From Sporolactobacillus sp. THM7-7 (GTDB lineage Bacteria > Bacillota > Bacilli > Bacillales > Sporolactobacillaceae), in assembly GCF_004153225.1 (NCBI RefSeq), contig NZ_SEMB01000026.1, positions 1 to 46,708 on the forward strand: a DNA stretch of 46,708 nucleotides. The letters run 5' to 3'. The notes under the pieces were generated by a model. That model searched no databases. It saw only the letters and a list, made by a program, of their open reading frames with translations, and was not told where the DNA came from. Of this stretch, positions 18,421 to 27,359 are shown piece by piece; the first letter of the stretch is position 1, and each line of letters begins with the position of its first letter. A program made the translations under genes and the position numbers.

Positions 18421-19446
18421 ATGATGGATAAAACGACGAATGAGACCCGAGGCGGCAAAAGAAGGGGTAAGAAACGGCGCCGCATATTGCGTTATACGCT
18501 GCTTGTTCTGGTGCTGCTGGTTGTCACCGGAACGGCTTTTGGATTCCATAAGTACAACCAGCTGAAGCCGGACAATCATTTCAGCCATTTGAAAATCATC
18601 GGAGCGAATAAGAACAACGACGACATCAGCAAGTACAAACAAAAATCGGGCACGTTCAACGTCCTTTTGATCGGGTCCGATGCGCGAAAAGGCGATACGG
18701 CCAGCCATACCGATTCCATGGTGCTGATTCACGCGAACCTGAATGATCATACATATAATATGATGAGCCTCCCCCGGGACACGCGGGTTCCGATACAGGG
18801 TTACGGCTATACAAAATTAACCAGTGTCCAATATATTTCTCAAGTCAAACACGGGACAAAAGAAGGTATTATTGAAGCCGTCCATTCGATTTCAACCCTG
18901 ACCGGCGTACCGATTAATTACTACGCGGAAACCAACTACTGGGGTCTGCAATACATGGTGGATGCCATCGGCGGTATCGAAATGGATCTTCCTTTCAAAG
19001 TGACGCTAACACACCCGTGGCATTCGGAAAACAAGGGGAAAACGTTCGATGCCGGGACACACACTTTGAACGGACAGATGGTATCCGAAATCACGCACGA
19101 ACGCTACTCCCTCCCGGGGACAGACTACGGGCGCCAGCAGCTGCAGCAGGCCGCTTTAATCGGCATCGCGAAAAAAATGATGCAGCCGTCCAACGTCACC
19201 AAGTTCCCCGCCCTGTCTCAGTCATTATCCAAGTTTCTCGTTGCGACCAACATGACAACTGACGATATGGTCAGCATCGGATTAGGCGTTAGAGGCGACT
19301 TCCGTCCGGAACAGCAGATTAAATATCGCCAGGTTAAAGGACGAAACGCCACGATGTACGACGACGTTCTGAAAGCAAACAACAGTCAGGTTGTCCTGGA
19401 TCCGACAGAGCTGAAAAACGTGATTAAGAAATATTTTACGAATTGA
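18421..19446 (+). CDS. LytR-CpsA-Psr (LCP) family cell-wall transferase
   Basis: A membrane-anchored enzyme that attaches teichoic acids or other glycopolymers to peptidoglycan. The basic N-terminal tail (KRRGKKRRR) and one membrane helix (about residues 27-45) place the catalytic part outside the cell. The LCP domain is seen in FNVLLIGSDARKGD, HTDSMVLI, SLPRDTRVPI and GGIEMDLPF, with the conserved Asp and Arg residues of the pyrophosphate pocket. The 341-residue length is usual. AAAAGGTAGG precedes the start. It stands alone, with its own promoter and terminator. Confidence 0.9.
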   Translation: MMDKTTNETRGGKRRGKKRRRILRYTLLVLVLLVVTGTAFGFHKYNQLKPDNHFSHLKIIGANKNNDDISKYKQKSGTFNVLLIGSDARKGDTASHTDSMVLIHANLNDHTYNMMSLPRDTRVPIQGYGYTKLTSVQYISQVKHGTKEGIIEAVHSISTLTGVPINYYAETNYWGLQYMVDAIGGIEMDLPFKVTLTHPWHSENKGKTFDAGTHTLNGQMVSEITHERYSLPGTDYGRQQLQQAALIGIAKKMMQPSNVTKFPALSQSLSKFLVATNMTTDDMVSIGLGVRGDFRPEQQIKYRQVKGRNATMYDDVLKANNSQVVLDPTELKNVIKKYFTN

Positions 19447-19526
19447 TCGTATTACAATTAATTTTCCCCCTGAAGTTGGTCAACAATCAACAACTTCTAG
19501 GGATCAGTCAACCATCAAAAAGAAAA

Positions 19527-19570
19527 CCCCGTGAATCAGCCATGTTCAGAATGGTTCACGAGGCTTTTTG
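19527..19570 (+). terminator. Bidirectional terminator between the LCP gene and tcyP
   Basis: A GC-rich stem (CCCCGTGAA with TTCACGAGG, one mismatch) at 19527-19563 has a T-run to the right and A-rich sequence to the left. It can end the plus-strand LCP transcript and the converging tcyP transcript. Confidence 0.6.
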
Positions 19571-19603
19571 TCGTTATTTAGATGTCCGTCTTCCGCAAAG
19601 CAT

Positions 19604-20995
19604 TTACACGGCGCTTTGCAGATCCGGACTTTTTTGATCATAAACGGTTTTATCCAGTTCACCGGTCACTCTGCTCGTCAGAATGCCGGCGAGCATCGAG
19701 TCGCTTACATTGAGTGCTGTACGGCCCATGTCAATCAATGGTTCGACCGAAATGAGCAGACCGACAATCGCCACAGGAAAACCAAGAATCGACAGAACGA
19801 TCAGCGAGGCAAAAGTCGCCCCGCCGCCGACACCGGCGACACCGAATGAACTGACTGCCACAACCAGGACGAGTGTCAGAATGAACGACGGGCTCATCGG
19901 ATTCACGCCGGCGGCCGGAGCGGCCATGATCGCCAGCATAGCCGGGTAGATACCCGCGCAACCGTTCTGACCAATCGTCAGCCCGAACGATCCAGCAAAG
20001 TTGGCGATCCCGTCCGGAACGCCGAATCGGCGGGTCTGCGTCTCTACGTTAAGCGGCAGCGTCCCCGCGCTCGAACGGGACGTGAAGGCGAAAGTCAGCG
20101 TCGGCAAAGCTTTTTTCACATAGATGACCGGACTGAGTTTCAGCAGACTGATCAGAATCAGATGGATCACAAACATGGTGATAAGAGCCGCATACGACGC
20201 AAGGACAAATTTTCCCAACTTAACAATCGCTGAATAGTCGCTTGTCGCCGTGAACCGGGCAATTAAAGCGAGAATGCCGTAAGGAGTCAGCCGCAGAATC
20301 AGCCGCACCATCCGGATGATCACCGCGTACAGGGTATCCACCAGGCGGGCGAACAGCTCCGACTGCTCCGGTTGTTTCCGTTTCACCCCAAGATACGCGA
20401 TCCCGATAATCGCCGCGAAAATAACAACAGCGATCGTCGACGTCGGACGCACCCCTGTTAGATCGGCGAACGGATTAGCGGGCAGCAAAGACACAATCTG
20501 TTGCGGAAAGCTCATGTTCTGTACGCTTTCCACACTCGACTGCAGCGCCTTATTCCGGGCTTCCTCCGCAGCACCCGACGTCAGCTTGATACCGTCCAAA
20601 CCGAAAGCCAGGGCATAAGTGATCCCGGTCAGAGCTGCGACCGCCACCGTGCCAATCAAGGATCCAATGACGAGAGCACTGATTCTGCCGATATTTTTGG
20701 TAATCTTCAGCTTTGTAAAGGTACCGACAATCGAAATAAAAACAAGCGGCATGACTACCATCTGCAGCAAGGCCACATAACCGTTGCCGACAATATTAAA
20801 CCAGTCAATCGACTGGGCGGTGACATACGACGTCGCCCCGTAAATGAAATTGACAACCGCCCCGTAAAGAATGCCGAGCCCCAGTGCCGAAAAAACACGT
20901 TTGGAAAAGGAAACATGCTTCCCCTGCAGCAAAATCAAAAAACCGATCAATACAGCAAAAACAGCCAGATTGATCACAATATAAAATATGTCCAA
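19604..20995 (-). CDS. tcyP: L-cystine transporter TcyP
   Basis: A sodium- or proton-coupled carrier of the dicarboxylate/amino acid symporter family that imports L-cystine. Length from the TTG at 20995 is 463 residues, the size of Bacillus subtilis TcyP as I remember it. The wording matches too: KHVSFSKRVFSALG, MVVMPLVFISI, TFAFTSRSSAGTLPLN, IGQNGCAGIYPAMLA and EPLIDMGRTALNVS. Eight or more membrane segments and two re-entrant hairpins are expected. I chose the TTG because GGAGG lies eight bases before it, while the earlier GTG at 21004 overlaps that ribosome site. It has its own promoter with a striking inverted repeat at the transcript start. Confidence 0.9.
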   Translation of the reverse strand: MDIFYIVINLAVFAVLIGFLILLQGKHVSFSKRVFSALGLGILYGAVVNFIYGATSYVTAQSIDWFNIVGNGYVALLQMVVMPLVFISIVGTFTKLKITKNIGRISALVIGSLIGTVAVAALTGITYALAFGLDGIKLTSGAAEEARNKALQSSVESVQNMSFPQQIVSLLPANPFADLTGVRPTSTIAVVIFAAIIGIAYLGVKRKQPEQSELFARLVDTLYAVIIRMVRLILRLTPYGILALIARFTATSDYSAIVKLGKFVLASYAALITMFVIHLILISLLKLSPVIYVKKALPTLTFAFTSRSSAGTLPLNVETQTRRFGVPDGIANFAGSFGLTIGQNGCAGIYPAMLAIMAAPAAGVNPMSPSFILTLVLVVAVSSFGVAGVGGGATFASLIVLSILGFPVAIVGLLISVEPLIDMGRTALNVSDSMLAGILTSRVTGELDKTVYDQKSPDLQSAV

Positions 20996-21041
20996 AAAAC
21001 ACACCTCCGCGCATAACCTTTTTATTTATTTATCATGGCGC

Positions 21042-21077
21042 CTTTAAAGGAATCCGTGAGCACGCGTTCCTTTAAAG
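21042..21077 (-). promoter_or_regulatory. Perfect inverted repeat at the tcyP transcript start
   Basis: CTTTAAAGGAA (21042-21052) and TTCCTTTAAAG (21067-21077) are perfect arms. The 14-base spacer holds a further CGTG/CACG pair. The repeat begins about 9 bases after the -10 box, so it is either an operator or the 5' hairpin of the mRNA. Confidence 0.55.
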
Positions 21078-21085
21078 TAGTACAT

Positions 21086-21114
21086 ATTCTAACCTCATAA
21101 TTCCCATCAGTCAA
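21086..21114 (-). promoter_or_regulatory. tcyP promoter
   Basis: On the minus strand, TTGACT (21109-21114) and TAGAAT (21086-21091) have an optimal 17-base spacer, about 90 bases before the TTG start. Confidence 0.65.
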
Positions 21115-21150
21115 GTGAGAAATAAGCCCGCTTGTTTCCAAATATTTCAA

Positions 21151-21172
21151 GTGATGGGCCAAGGCCCATCAC
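21151..21172. repeat. Hairpin with perfect 10-bp GC-rich arms
   Basis: GTGATGGGCC, AA, GGCCCATCAC lies 37 bases upstream of the tcyP -35 box. It has no T-run, so it is not a simple terminator. An operator or a small mobile-element trace are possible. Confidence 0.45.
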
Positions 21173-21207
21173 TAAGGACGTCTCTTCTTCCCTAAACTGA
21201 ACAAAAA

Positions 21208-21276
21208 GAAGAAGACTTTCTGTTCTAAATGTACGCGCTGCTAAAGGCGAGTACAAAGAGAACAGAGGTCTTCTTC
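21208..21276 (-). terminator. Long 69-nt stem terminator behind scrR
   Basis: On the minus strand, GAAGAAGAC plus CTCTGTTCT pairs with AGAACAGAAAGTCTTCTTC about 30 bases later, and TTTTT follows. An inner GTAC-containing arm pair extends the stem. It is unusually long for a terminator. A further TCTTCTTC at 21183-21190 could pair with the same GAAGAAGA arm, giving two exclusive structures. Confidence 0.55.
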
Positions 21277-21408
21277 ATTGGATTGTATAGCGGATTTGTT
21301 ACAAATATGGAAGGGTAAAGGCAATTTGTGTGTGTCACGTTTCTCTCGATAGCCTTTTTTGCCTTCTTTGCATCTTTATAATACACATTTTTTAGTGTTT
21401 TTAACCCC

Positions 21409-22398
21409 TCAAAATGCTAACGTTGATTGGTTTCTCAGCAATTTCACCGGCAGATTGTACTGGTTTTTTAGCGGTTCGTCAGGGTGTTCAATCCGTTGAT
21501 AGAGCAGCTCGACAAGCAGGGAAGCGATGTCGTCGATCGGCTGAACGATTGTTGACAGCTCAGGATGATATTCCTGGATAAAGGCTGTGCCGTCATAGCC
21601 CACGACTTTTAACTGGTTGGGGACATCGATGTGCAATTTTTTGGCCTGCTGGATCACGAGCAGTGCGGTCAAGTCATCCGAGCAGAAGATACCGTCTATT
21701 TTTTCTTCGGAGAGAAGCTGATTGATCGAAACCGCCTTTAGATTCGGTGATTGGGTGAAGGGTAAATCCATAAAATGTGGTTCAAGATGGATGCGTTCCA
21801 TCGTCTTCTGGTAGCCGATCCGTCGTTTATCTGTCGGCTTGTTGCTGGTTTTGCTCCCGCCGAGAAAATAGATCCGCCGGGCGCCGGCCTGATACAGTTC
21901 CTGCGTCGCCAGCACACCACCTTTATAGTTGTCGCTGCTGACAATCGGAATGTTGTCGGAGAGGGGGCGGTCGAATGATAGAATCGGCAAGCCGACTCTA
22001 TCATACTCTTCGATTCCCAGATTGTGCGTCCCAGCGATGATCCCATCGACCTGATTGGCCATCAGCATCTTCAGATAATTCCGTTCCTTCTCTTTGTTGT
22101 CGGCGCTGTTACAGAGAATGGTTTTATAGCCGGACGCGAAAAGCTTGTTTTCTATTTTATCTACCAGTTCGCCAAAGAACGGATTGGAGATAGATGGGAA
22201 AATGACGCCTATCAGCTGCGTCTTTTTCCCGTGCAGGGAACGGGCCAATGAATTGGGCTGATAGTTTAACGCTTTCATCGCCGCAAAAACTTTTTTCTTC
22301 GTCGCCTCACCGATATACCCGTATTGATTGATCACGCGAGAGACGGTTGTCGGCGAAACACCCGCTTTTTTGGCCACATCGGTTAATTTAGGCCTCAT
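21409..22398 (-). CDS. scrR: LacI-family sucrose regulator ScrR
   Basis: A LacI-type repressor of about 329 residues: helix-turn-helix KLTDVAKKAGVSPTTVSRVI at the N-terminus, then a hinge (NYQPNSLARSLHGKK) and a periplasmic-binding-like effector domain (GVIFPSISNPFFGEL, FCSDDLTALLV, VVGYDGTAFI). I chose the ATG at 22398 with AGGA eight bases upstream. An ATG at 22407 overlaps the scrB stop as ATGA but lacks spacing. It is co-transcribed behind scrB and probably represses scrB-scrR and the divergent scrA. Confidence 0.87.
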   Translation of the reverse strand: MRPKLTDVAKKAGVSPTTVSRVINQYGYIGEATKKKVFAAMKALNYQPNSLARSLHGKKTQLIGVIFPSISNPFFGELVDKIENKLFASGYKTILCNSADNKEKERNYLKMLMANQVDGIIAGTHNLGIEEYDRVGLPILSFDRPLSDNIPIVSSDNYKGGVLATQELYQAGARRIYFLGGSKTSNKPTDKRRIGYQKTMERIHLEPHFMDLPFTQSPNLKAVSINQLLSEEKIDGIFCSDDLTALLVIQQAKKLHIDVPNQLKVVGYDGTAFIQEYHPELSTIVQPIDDIASLLVELLYQRIEHPDEPLKNQYNLPVKLLRNQSTLAF

Positions 22399-22403
22399 GA
22401 CGC

Positions 22404-23915
22404 TCATCCTTCATTCGTTTTCATTTCATTCGTTTTTTCCACGTCCCAATATGCTCCATTATACCTGATCATGGGTTCTCCGGACAGGTATATCCCCGTC
22501 TGACCTTTGTCAGGAAATAATCGCAGCGTGAGCACACGCTCACCATCGTTGACGAAAATCTCACAAACGGAATGATCAAAAAAAACGTCGAGCGTCAATG
22601 CCTGTTTCTCAGGAAGAGAGACAGACCGAACCGTTCCATAGGCTTCGGCGAAGCGTGTACCGGCCTTGGAACGGTCCACGCTCAGCCGGCCCCTTTCCGT
22701 ATCAAACCGGATGTCAAGCCCCGTCTGCCGGTCCGGACCGGCTGCCAAGAGCAAATGCCCGGTTTGCCCCGCGGCCACTTCCAGTTTGATCTCGTAGGAA
22801 GCACTTCGCCGTGCTGTCAGTCTCTCGCTGTCTCTGTCCGGATTTCCGGTTAGAGGGTATGCGTTGCGGCGTAATGCCTGCATCTCGCGTACCGGCTTCT
22901 GAAAAAGTTTGCCGTCTTTCAACTCAAGTTCCTTCACAAGACTCAGGCAGTGTGCCCAGCCGTACGAGTCCGTCGGGTACGTGATTTCCGGCAGGCCGAT
23001 CCAGCTGACGGCCAGCGCGCGGCCGTCCGGCGCATTGAACGCCTGAGTAGCATAAGCGTCAAAACCATCATCTAGATTCAGCGGGGCGGTCATCTCTGTG
23101 TCGAAACAGACCTGATCAAGATCAATACGGCTGCCAACGAGATACACATTGGGATAGATATTCTGATAATCCAGAACCGTCTGATCTAGACCTTGCGGGC
23201 AGAATATCAGGACCGGCTGTTCTTGTATAAAAATCAAGTTCGGACATTCGATCATAAAGCCCATTGGATAGGAACTCAAGTCGAGAAAACCGAGATACGT
23301 CCAGTTTTTGATATCCGGCGAGCGATAGACAGCAATATGACCGGATGCGCTCTCTTTTTCCTGTGCTCCTAGCAAGCAATAGTAATACCCATGACGGCGG
23401 ATAACTTGGGGATCGCGAAAATGGTCCGACACGTTATCGGGCGGTTCCGCGATCAGCGGCTGTGGCATCTTTTTAATTTGCCCATCCATATTCATCATGG
23501 CACCGAGCTGATAGGGATACCGGACCCAGTTTTCATCCCGGACATTCCCCGTGTACATAATGAAAAGCTGATTATCGATCGGCAAAGCGGATCCGGAATA
23601 AGCGCCATGGCTGTCGTAAGGCATATCGGGCAGAATGGCTTCTCCCCGACTGTGCCAGTGGGTCAGGTCGTCAGAAACGAGATGGTACCAGGATTTCAGA
23701 CCGTGGACAGGCCCGAATGGATAGTGCTGATAAAACAGATGCCACTGGTTGTTGAAAAAAGAGAAGCCATTAGGGTCGTTTAGCAGTCCGGAGTCTGGCT
23801 GAATGTGGTAGCCGAGTCTCCACGGGGAATGGGCTGCCTTTTCTTTCAACTGTCTTTTATATACATCAGACCATTCCGCATAGTTCCTGTAACGTTCTTC
23901 CCGCGTCCATGGCAT
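22404..23915 (-). CDS. scrB: Sucrose-6-phosphate hydrolase (GH32)
   Basis: A cytosolic glycoside hydrolase family 32 enzyme that splits sucrose-6-phosphate into glucose-6-phosphate and fructose. The 503-residue protein shows the nucleophile motif NDPNG (Asp47), FRDP (166-169) with the transition-state Asp, and MIECP with the acid/base Glu223. A C-terminal beta-sandwich ends with the typical CEIFVNDGERVLTLRLFP. I chose the ATG at 23915 with GAGAGGAG upstream; MPWTREERYRNY is the standard ScrB opening. An upstream in-frame start at 23963 lies at the -10 box. Confidence 0.92.
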   Translation of the reverse strand: MPWTREERYRNYAEWSDVYKRQLKEKAAHSPWRLGYHIQPDSGLLNDPNGFSFFNNQWHLFYQHYPFGPVHGLKSWYHLVSDDLTHWHSRGEAILPDMPYDSHGAYSGSALPIDNQLFIMYTGNVRDENWVRYPYQLGAMMNMDGQIKKMPQPLIAEPPDNVSDHFRDPQVIRRHGYYYCLLGAQEKESASGHIAVYRSPDIKNWTYLGFLDLSSYPMGFMIECPNLIFIQEQPVLIFCPQGLDQTVLDYQNIYPNVYLVGSRIDLDQVCFDTEMTAPLNLDDGFDAYATQAFNAPDGRALAVSWIGLPEITYPTDSYGWAHCLSLVKELELKDGKLFQKPVREMQALRRNAYPLTGNPDRDSERLTARRSASYEIKLEVAAGQTGHLLLAAGPDRQTGLDIRFDTERGRLSVDRSKAGTRFAEAYGTVRSVSLPEKQALTLDVFFDHSVCEIFVNDGERVLTLRLFPDKGQTGIYLSGEPMIRYNGAYWDVEKTNEMKTNEG

Positions 23916-23958
23916 AGCAGAGTGACTCCTCTCAAAAGTAATTGCTGTCTTCACTCCC

Positions 23959-23988
23959 ATCATATAACCGGATGCCAGACTATGTCAA
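23959..23988 (-). promoter_or_regulatory. scrB-scrR promoter
   Basis: On the minus strand, TTGACA (23983-23988) and TATGAT (23959-23964) are 18 bases apart, about 45 bases upstream of scrB. It diverges from the scrA promoter. Confidence 0.6.
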
Positions 23989-24026
23989 ACGAATAACATA
24001 TTATTTTTGTTATAAAAAAAAGAAAA

Positions 24027-24040
24027 TGAAAGCGTATTTA
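24027..24040. promoter_or_regulatory. cre-like site between the scr promoters
   Basis: TGAAAGCGTATTTA resembles the CcpA cre consensus (TGWAANCGNTNNCA) with one clear mismatch. It sits between the divergent promoters, where CcpA could affect both. Confidence 0.4.
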
Positions 24041-24070
24041 AAAATAATATAGGAAAATCAAGATAAACGA

Positions 24071-24119
24071 TTGACATATCTTAAAAGGAGCGTATAATGT
24101 ATTTTGAAACGTTTTCAAA
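24071..24119 (+). promoter_or_regulatory. scrA promoter with LacI-type operator
   Basis: A perfect TTGACA (24071-24076) and a perfect TATAAT (24093-24098) have a 16-base spacer. TTTGAAACGTTTTCAAA (24103-24119), a near-perfect palindrome around CG, overlaps the transcript start. Such a strong promoter needs a repressor, and ScrR, encoded next door, is the obvious candidate. Confidence 0.75.
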
Positions 24120-24146
24120 GATAGAAAAAATGAAAGGGTGTTCATT

Positions 24147-26099
24147 GTGGATCATAAAAAAGCAGCCAGAGACATTCTGCAGGCTATCGGCAAAGATAAT
24201 ATACAGGCTGCGGCTCACTGCGCGACCCGCTTGCGCCTTGTTCTGAAAGACGATAAGCAGGTAAATCAGAAAGCCTTGGATAATCACCCGGACATCAAAG
24301 GGACGTTTAAGACAAACGGCCAGTACCAGATTATCATCGGTCCTGGAGATGTAAATAATGTCTATGACGAATTAATCGCTCTGACCGGTTTAAGCGACAT
24401 GTCCACTGAAGATATTAAAGCTGTCGCTCAAAACAAAGGCAATCCATTGATCGAATTTGTCAAAGTTTTATCCGATATCTTCGTTCCAATCATCCCGGCT
24501 CTGGTTGCTGGCGGTCTGTTAATGGCTTTAAACAATATTCTGACTGCGGAAAATTTGTTTGCCTCGAAATCAGTTGTTCAAATGGTTCCCGGATTAAAGG
24601 GATTTGCTGATTTCGTGAATGTCATGTCCGCCGCGCCGTTTGCCTTTTTGCCTGTTTTAATCGGCTATTCAGCGACGAAGCGATTTGGCGGCAATCCTTA
24701 TCTCGGTGCGGCGATGGCGATGATCATGGTTTCCCCTTCGCTAATAAACGGCTACGAAGTGGCAAACGCGATCGCGTCGGGCGATATGAAATACTGGAAT
24801 CTTTTTGGTCTGCATATTGCCCAGGCCGGCTATCAGGGGTCTGTCATTCCTGTACTGGCGGTATCCTGGATACTGGCAAAAATGGAACGTTTTTTCCATA
24901 AACACATGGCGGATGCGTTCGATTTTACGTTTACCCCCATGCTTTCGGTTATCATTACAGGATTTTTAACATTTACGATTGTCGGACCAGTGCTCAGAGG
25001 GGTCAGTGATGGGCTGACCGATGGACTGATGTGGCTTTATAACACAACAGGTCCTGTCGGTACGGCGATTTTCGGTTTCTTCTACTCCGCAATTGTAATT
25101 ACAGGTCTTCATCAGAGCTTCCCGGCCATTGAAACGACCCTGCTGTCGAATATCGCTTCAACAGGCGGTTCGTTTATTTTCCCGATCGCGTCGATGGCCA
25201 ACATCGCTCAGGGCGCTGCCTGTCTCGCGGTCTTCCTTATTACGAAGAATGAGAAACAGAAGAGCCTGTCTTCATCAGCCAGTGTATCCGCTTTGCTTGG
25301 GATTACCGAACCCGCGATTTTCGGAGTTAATCTGAAACTGCGTTTTCCTTTCATCTGTGCCATGATCGGCTCCGGGATTGCATCGATTTTTATCGGACTT
25401 TTTAAAGTGCTCGCGGTATCGTTGGGACCCGCCAGTGTGATTGGTTTTATCGCGATTCGTTCGGCGGCCATCCCGATGTTCATTGTTTGCTGTGCAATCA
25501 GTTTTGTAATCGCGTTTGTTCTGACTTTCCTGTACGGAAAGGGGGTTTTGCGGACAGATGGCGCTGCCACAACCCGGGATACAGGAATCACTGCTGCACC
25601 GGAAGAGACTGCGGGTGCCGAGGTGCGTTTAAAAGACGATATTATCTATTCGCCGGCTAAAGGGATTCCAGAAAGTCTGACCAAGGTCAATGATAAAGTT
25701 TTTTCGGCTAAACTTATGGGGGACGGCGCGGCTATCGTACCGGATGAAGGGATCGTTTATGCACCGGCAGACGGTATCGTCACAGTGACGTACGATTCAA
25801 AACATGCTTACGGAATTCAGACAGCAAACGGCGCTGAAGTACTGATTCATATCGGTATTGATACCGTTCAGCTAGGCGGCAGAGCTTTTACTTCCAGTGT
25901 TGAAAAAGGCCAGAAGGTGAAAAAAGGCGATAAACTGGGCACGTTTGATATTGAAAAAGTTAAAGAGGCGGGTTATGACCCGACGGTGATGGTGATTATC
26001 ACCAACACGATGTCCTACGGCAGTGTGGAGCGGATTTCACAGCCATCCGTCGAACCCGGTGACCCGCTGATTGCCGTCACGGCAGTCGTCGGTAAATAA
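24147..26099 (+). CDS. scrA: Sucrose-specific PTS EIIBCA
   Basis: A membrane transporter that imports and phosphorylates sucrose. The 650-residue order is B-C-A: the EIIB domain has Cys25 in [12 protein letters not shown]; the EIIC domain starts near residue 100 ([20 protein letters not shown]) with about ten segments; the C-terminal glucose-type EIIA has [13 protein letters not shown] with the active His. A linker (about residues 470-500) joins C and A. I chose the GTG at 24147; the upstream GTG at 24138 lies in the AAAGGGTG ribosome site. Sucrose specificity is inferred from the divergent scrB. Confidence 0.9.
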   Translation: MDHKKAARDILQAIGKDNIQAAAHCATRLRLVLKDDKQVNQKALDNHPDIKGTFKTNGQYQIIIGPGDVNNVYDELIALTGLSDMSTEDIKAVAQNKGNPLIEFVKVLSDIFVPIIPALVAGGLLMALNNILTAENLFASKSVVQMVPGLKGFADFVNVMSAAPFAFLPVLIGYSATKRFGGNPYLGAAMAMIMVSPSLINGYEVANAIASGDMKYWNLFGLHIAQAGYQGSVIPVLAVSWILAKMERFFHKHMADAFDFTFTPMLSVIITGFLTFTIVGPVLRGVSDGLTDGLMWLYNTTGPVGTAIFGFFYSAIVITGLHQSFPAIETTLLSNIASTGGSFIFPIASMANIAQGAACLAVFLITKNEKQKSLSSSASVSALLGITEPAIFGVNLKLRFPFICAMIGSGIASIFIGLFKVLAVSLGPASVIGFIAIRSAAIPMFIVCCAISFVIAFVLTFLYGKGVLRTDGAATTRDTGITAAPEETAGAEVRLKDDIIYSPAKGIPESLTKVNDKVFSAKLMGDGAAIVPDEGIVYAPADGIVTVTYDSKHAYGIQTANGAEVLIHIGIDTVQLGGRAFTSSVEKGQKVKKGDKLGTFDIEKVKEAGYDPTVMVIITNTMSYGSVERISQPSVEPGDPLIAVTAVVGK

Positions 26100-26124
26100 A
26101 TATATATGAGATCAGAGTCTATTA

Positions 26125-26485
26125 AAAATACTTACAGGAGCTTCCCCTTCTTACCAACTCTGTTGTTCGTTCCTTTAAAGCCCATGAACAGTAAAGTGCA
26201 ACAGGCATGAAAGGCGACTTTGCCATTCCTCATGGTCAGTCGAAAATAATCAGGAAGACCGCTGCGATGTTTGTTGTAAAAACCGATCAACCAATCGCCG
26301 ACTGGAAAACACTCGACAACAAACCGGTAACCGTGGTCATTGCCTATCTGATCCCTGAAAATGGAAATAAGGAGCATATACATTATCTCTCCGACATGGC
26401 ACAGAACCTTATGAACCCATCCATTGTCCATGCGATCCATACCGCTAAAACAGAAAAAGACGTATACAGCGCACTAAACGCCTAA
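26125..26485 (+). pseudogene. Fructose/mannitol-type PTS EIIA remnant
   Basis: From 26207 the frame reads the C-terminal half of an EIIA domain: FAIPHGQSK with the active His, MFVVKTDQPIADW, and NKPVTVVIAYLIPENG. Upstream in the same frame, homologous-looking residues (SVVRSFKAHEQ) precede a TAA stop at 26192-26194, and the true N-terminus is absent. The gene is therefore broken. It has its own terminator but no EIIB or EIIC partner. Confidence 0.65.
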
Positions 26486-26496
26486 AACAATCAAGT

Positions 26497-26531
26497 GATC
26501 CGATAAGAAAAATGTCTTATCGGATCTTTTT
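26497..26531 (+). terminator. Strong terminator after the EIIA remnant
   Basis: A perfect 12-bp stem (26497-26508 with 26515-26526) with a 6-base loop is followed by TTTTT. It may also end scrA read-through. Confidence 0.85.
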
Positions 26532-26652
26532 AGGTCTTATTTTCGGCATGAGGTTTTTCAAGTACTTTCCGTCGGTTATTTCAAGATCGTCTTTTTTCAG
26601 AATAAATTTCATGCTTTTTTCCACTCATCGGAATACTTTTATTTTTCTGCGT

Positions 26653-27015
26653 TCACAAAGATTCCTGAACCACTTTTCGATCAAATGGATCTGAACCGAT
26701 ACCTTCTTCAACAATCTTCTTCGAACATTCTTTTGCTGAGAAGAGCTGGTGATCGCGATAATTGCCGCAGCATTCAATGGTTGTCCCTTGAACGTCATCC
26801 CATGTCGCTTCGTTTGCAATAAATTTCAGAGAACCCTTTAAGGCTTTGGCAACATGAATTGGATCGTGCTCGCCACAAAGAATCAAATGGAATCCGGTAC
26901 GGCATCCGAACGGTGAGTAGTCAAGCATACTGTTCTCATCCTCCTTTTTTTCGTTCATACGCAACATCACCTGATTTTTGCTTTCTAATAAAAATCCAGC
27001 CAACGTAGTGCTGCA
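26653..27015 (-). pseudogene. luxS: luxS remnant (S-ribosylhomocysteine lyase C-terminal part)
   Basis: The minus frame encodes the C-terminal two thirds of Lux[16 protein letters not shown] with the catalytic Cys, [24 protein letters not shown], and [15 protein letters not shown] with one zinc-ligand Cys. The N-terminal part with the HTxEH zinc motif is missing. The residues before MLDYSPFGC ([20 protein letters not shown]) resemble the helix that normally follows that motif only weakly. No active enzyme can result, since zinc binding is lost. A complete copy may exist elsewhere in the genome. Confidence 0.8.
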
Positions 27016-27359
27016 ATCAGAGTCTAAATTACCAATATATTAATGGAACTTGCTCTAATGGCAAACTAAAATAATCCCTAATAAAAACGATCATTTGACG
27101 CCTTATTCTGAATGAATTTCATATTTTTTTATATATCAGAATCTAAAGGCAAAATAAAGACGCCTGTTGGGCTTTAATCGGTTACGAAGTTAATCACCAC
27201 CAAAATAGGACTCCCAAGAGTCCTTATAAAGGGGGGGACACGTTTCAATTATATTTATTACCCTTTCTATCCTAATGTTCCTTAAAAAGAAAGACGCGAT
27301 TAAAAAATTCTGAATGCTCTAAAGGCACATAAAAAATAAACTCCATTTTTCTTGTTCAC
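27016..27359. other. Intergenic stretch without a recognised gene
   Basis: AT-rich sequence with one small hairpin (AGGACTC/GAGTCCT, 27207-27224) that lacks a T-run. I see no promoter or gene I would defend. Confidence 0.5.
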
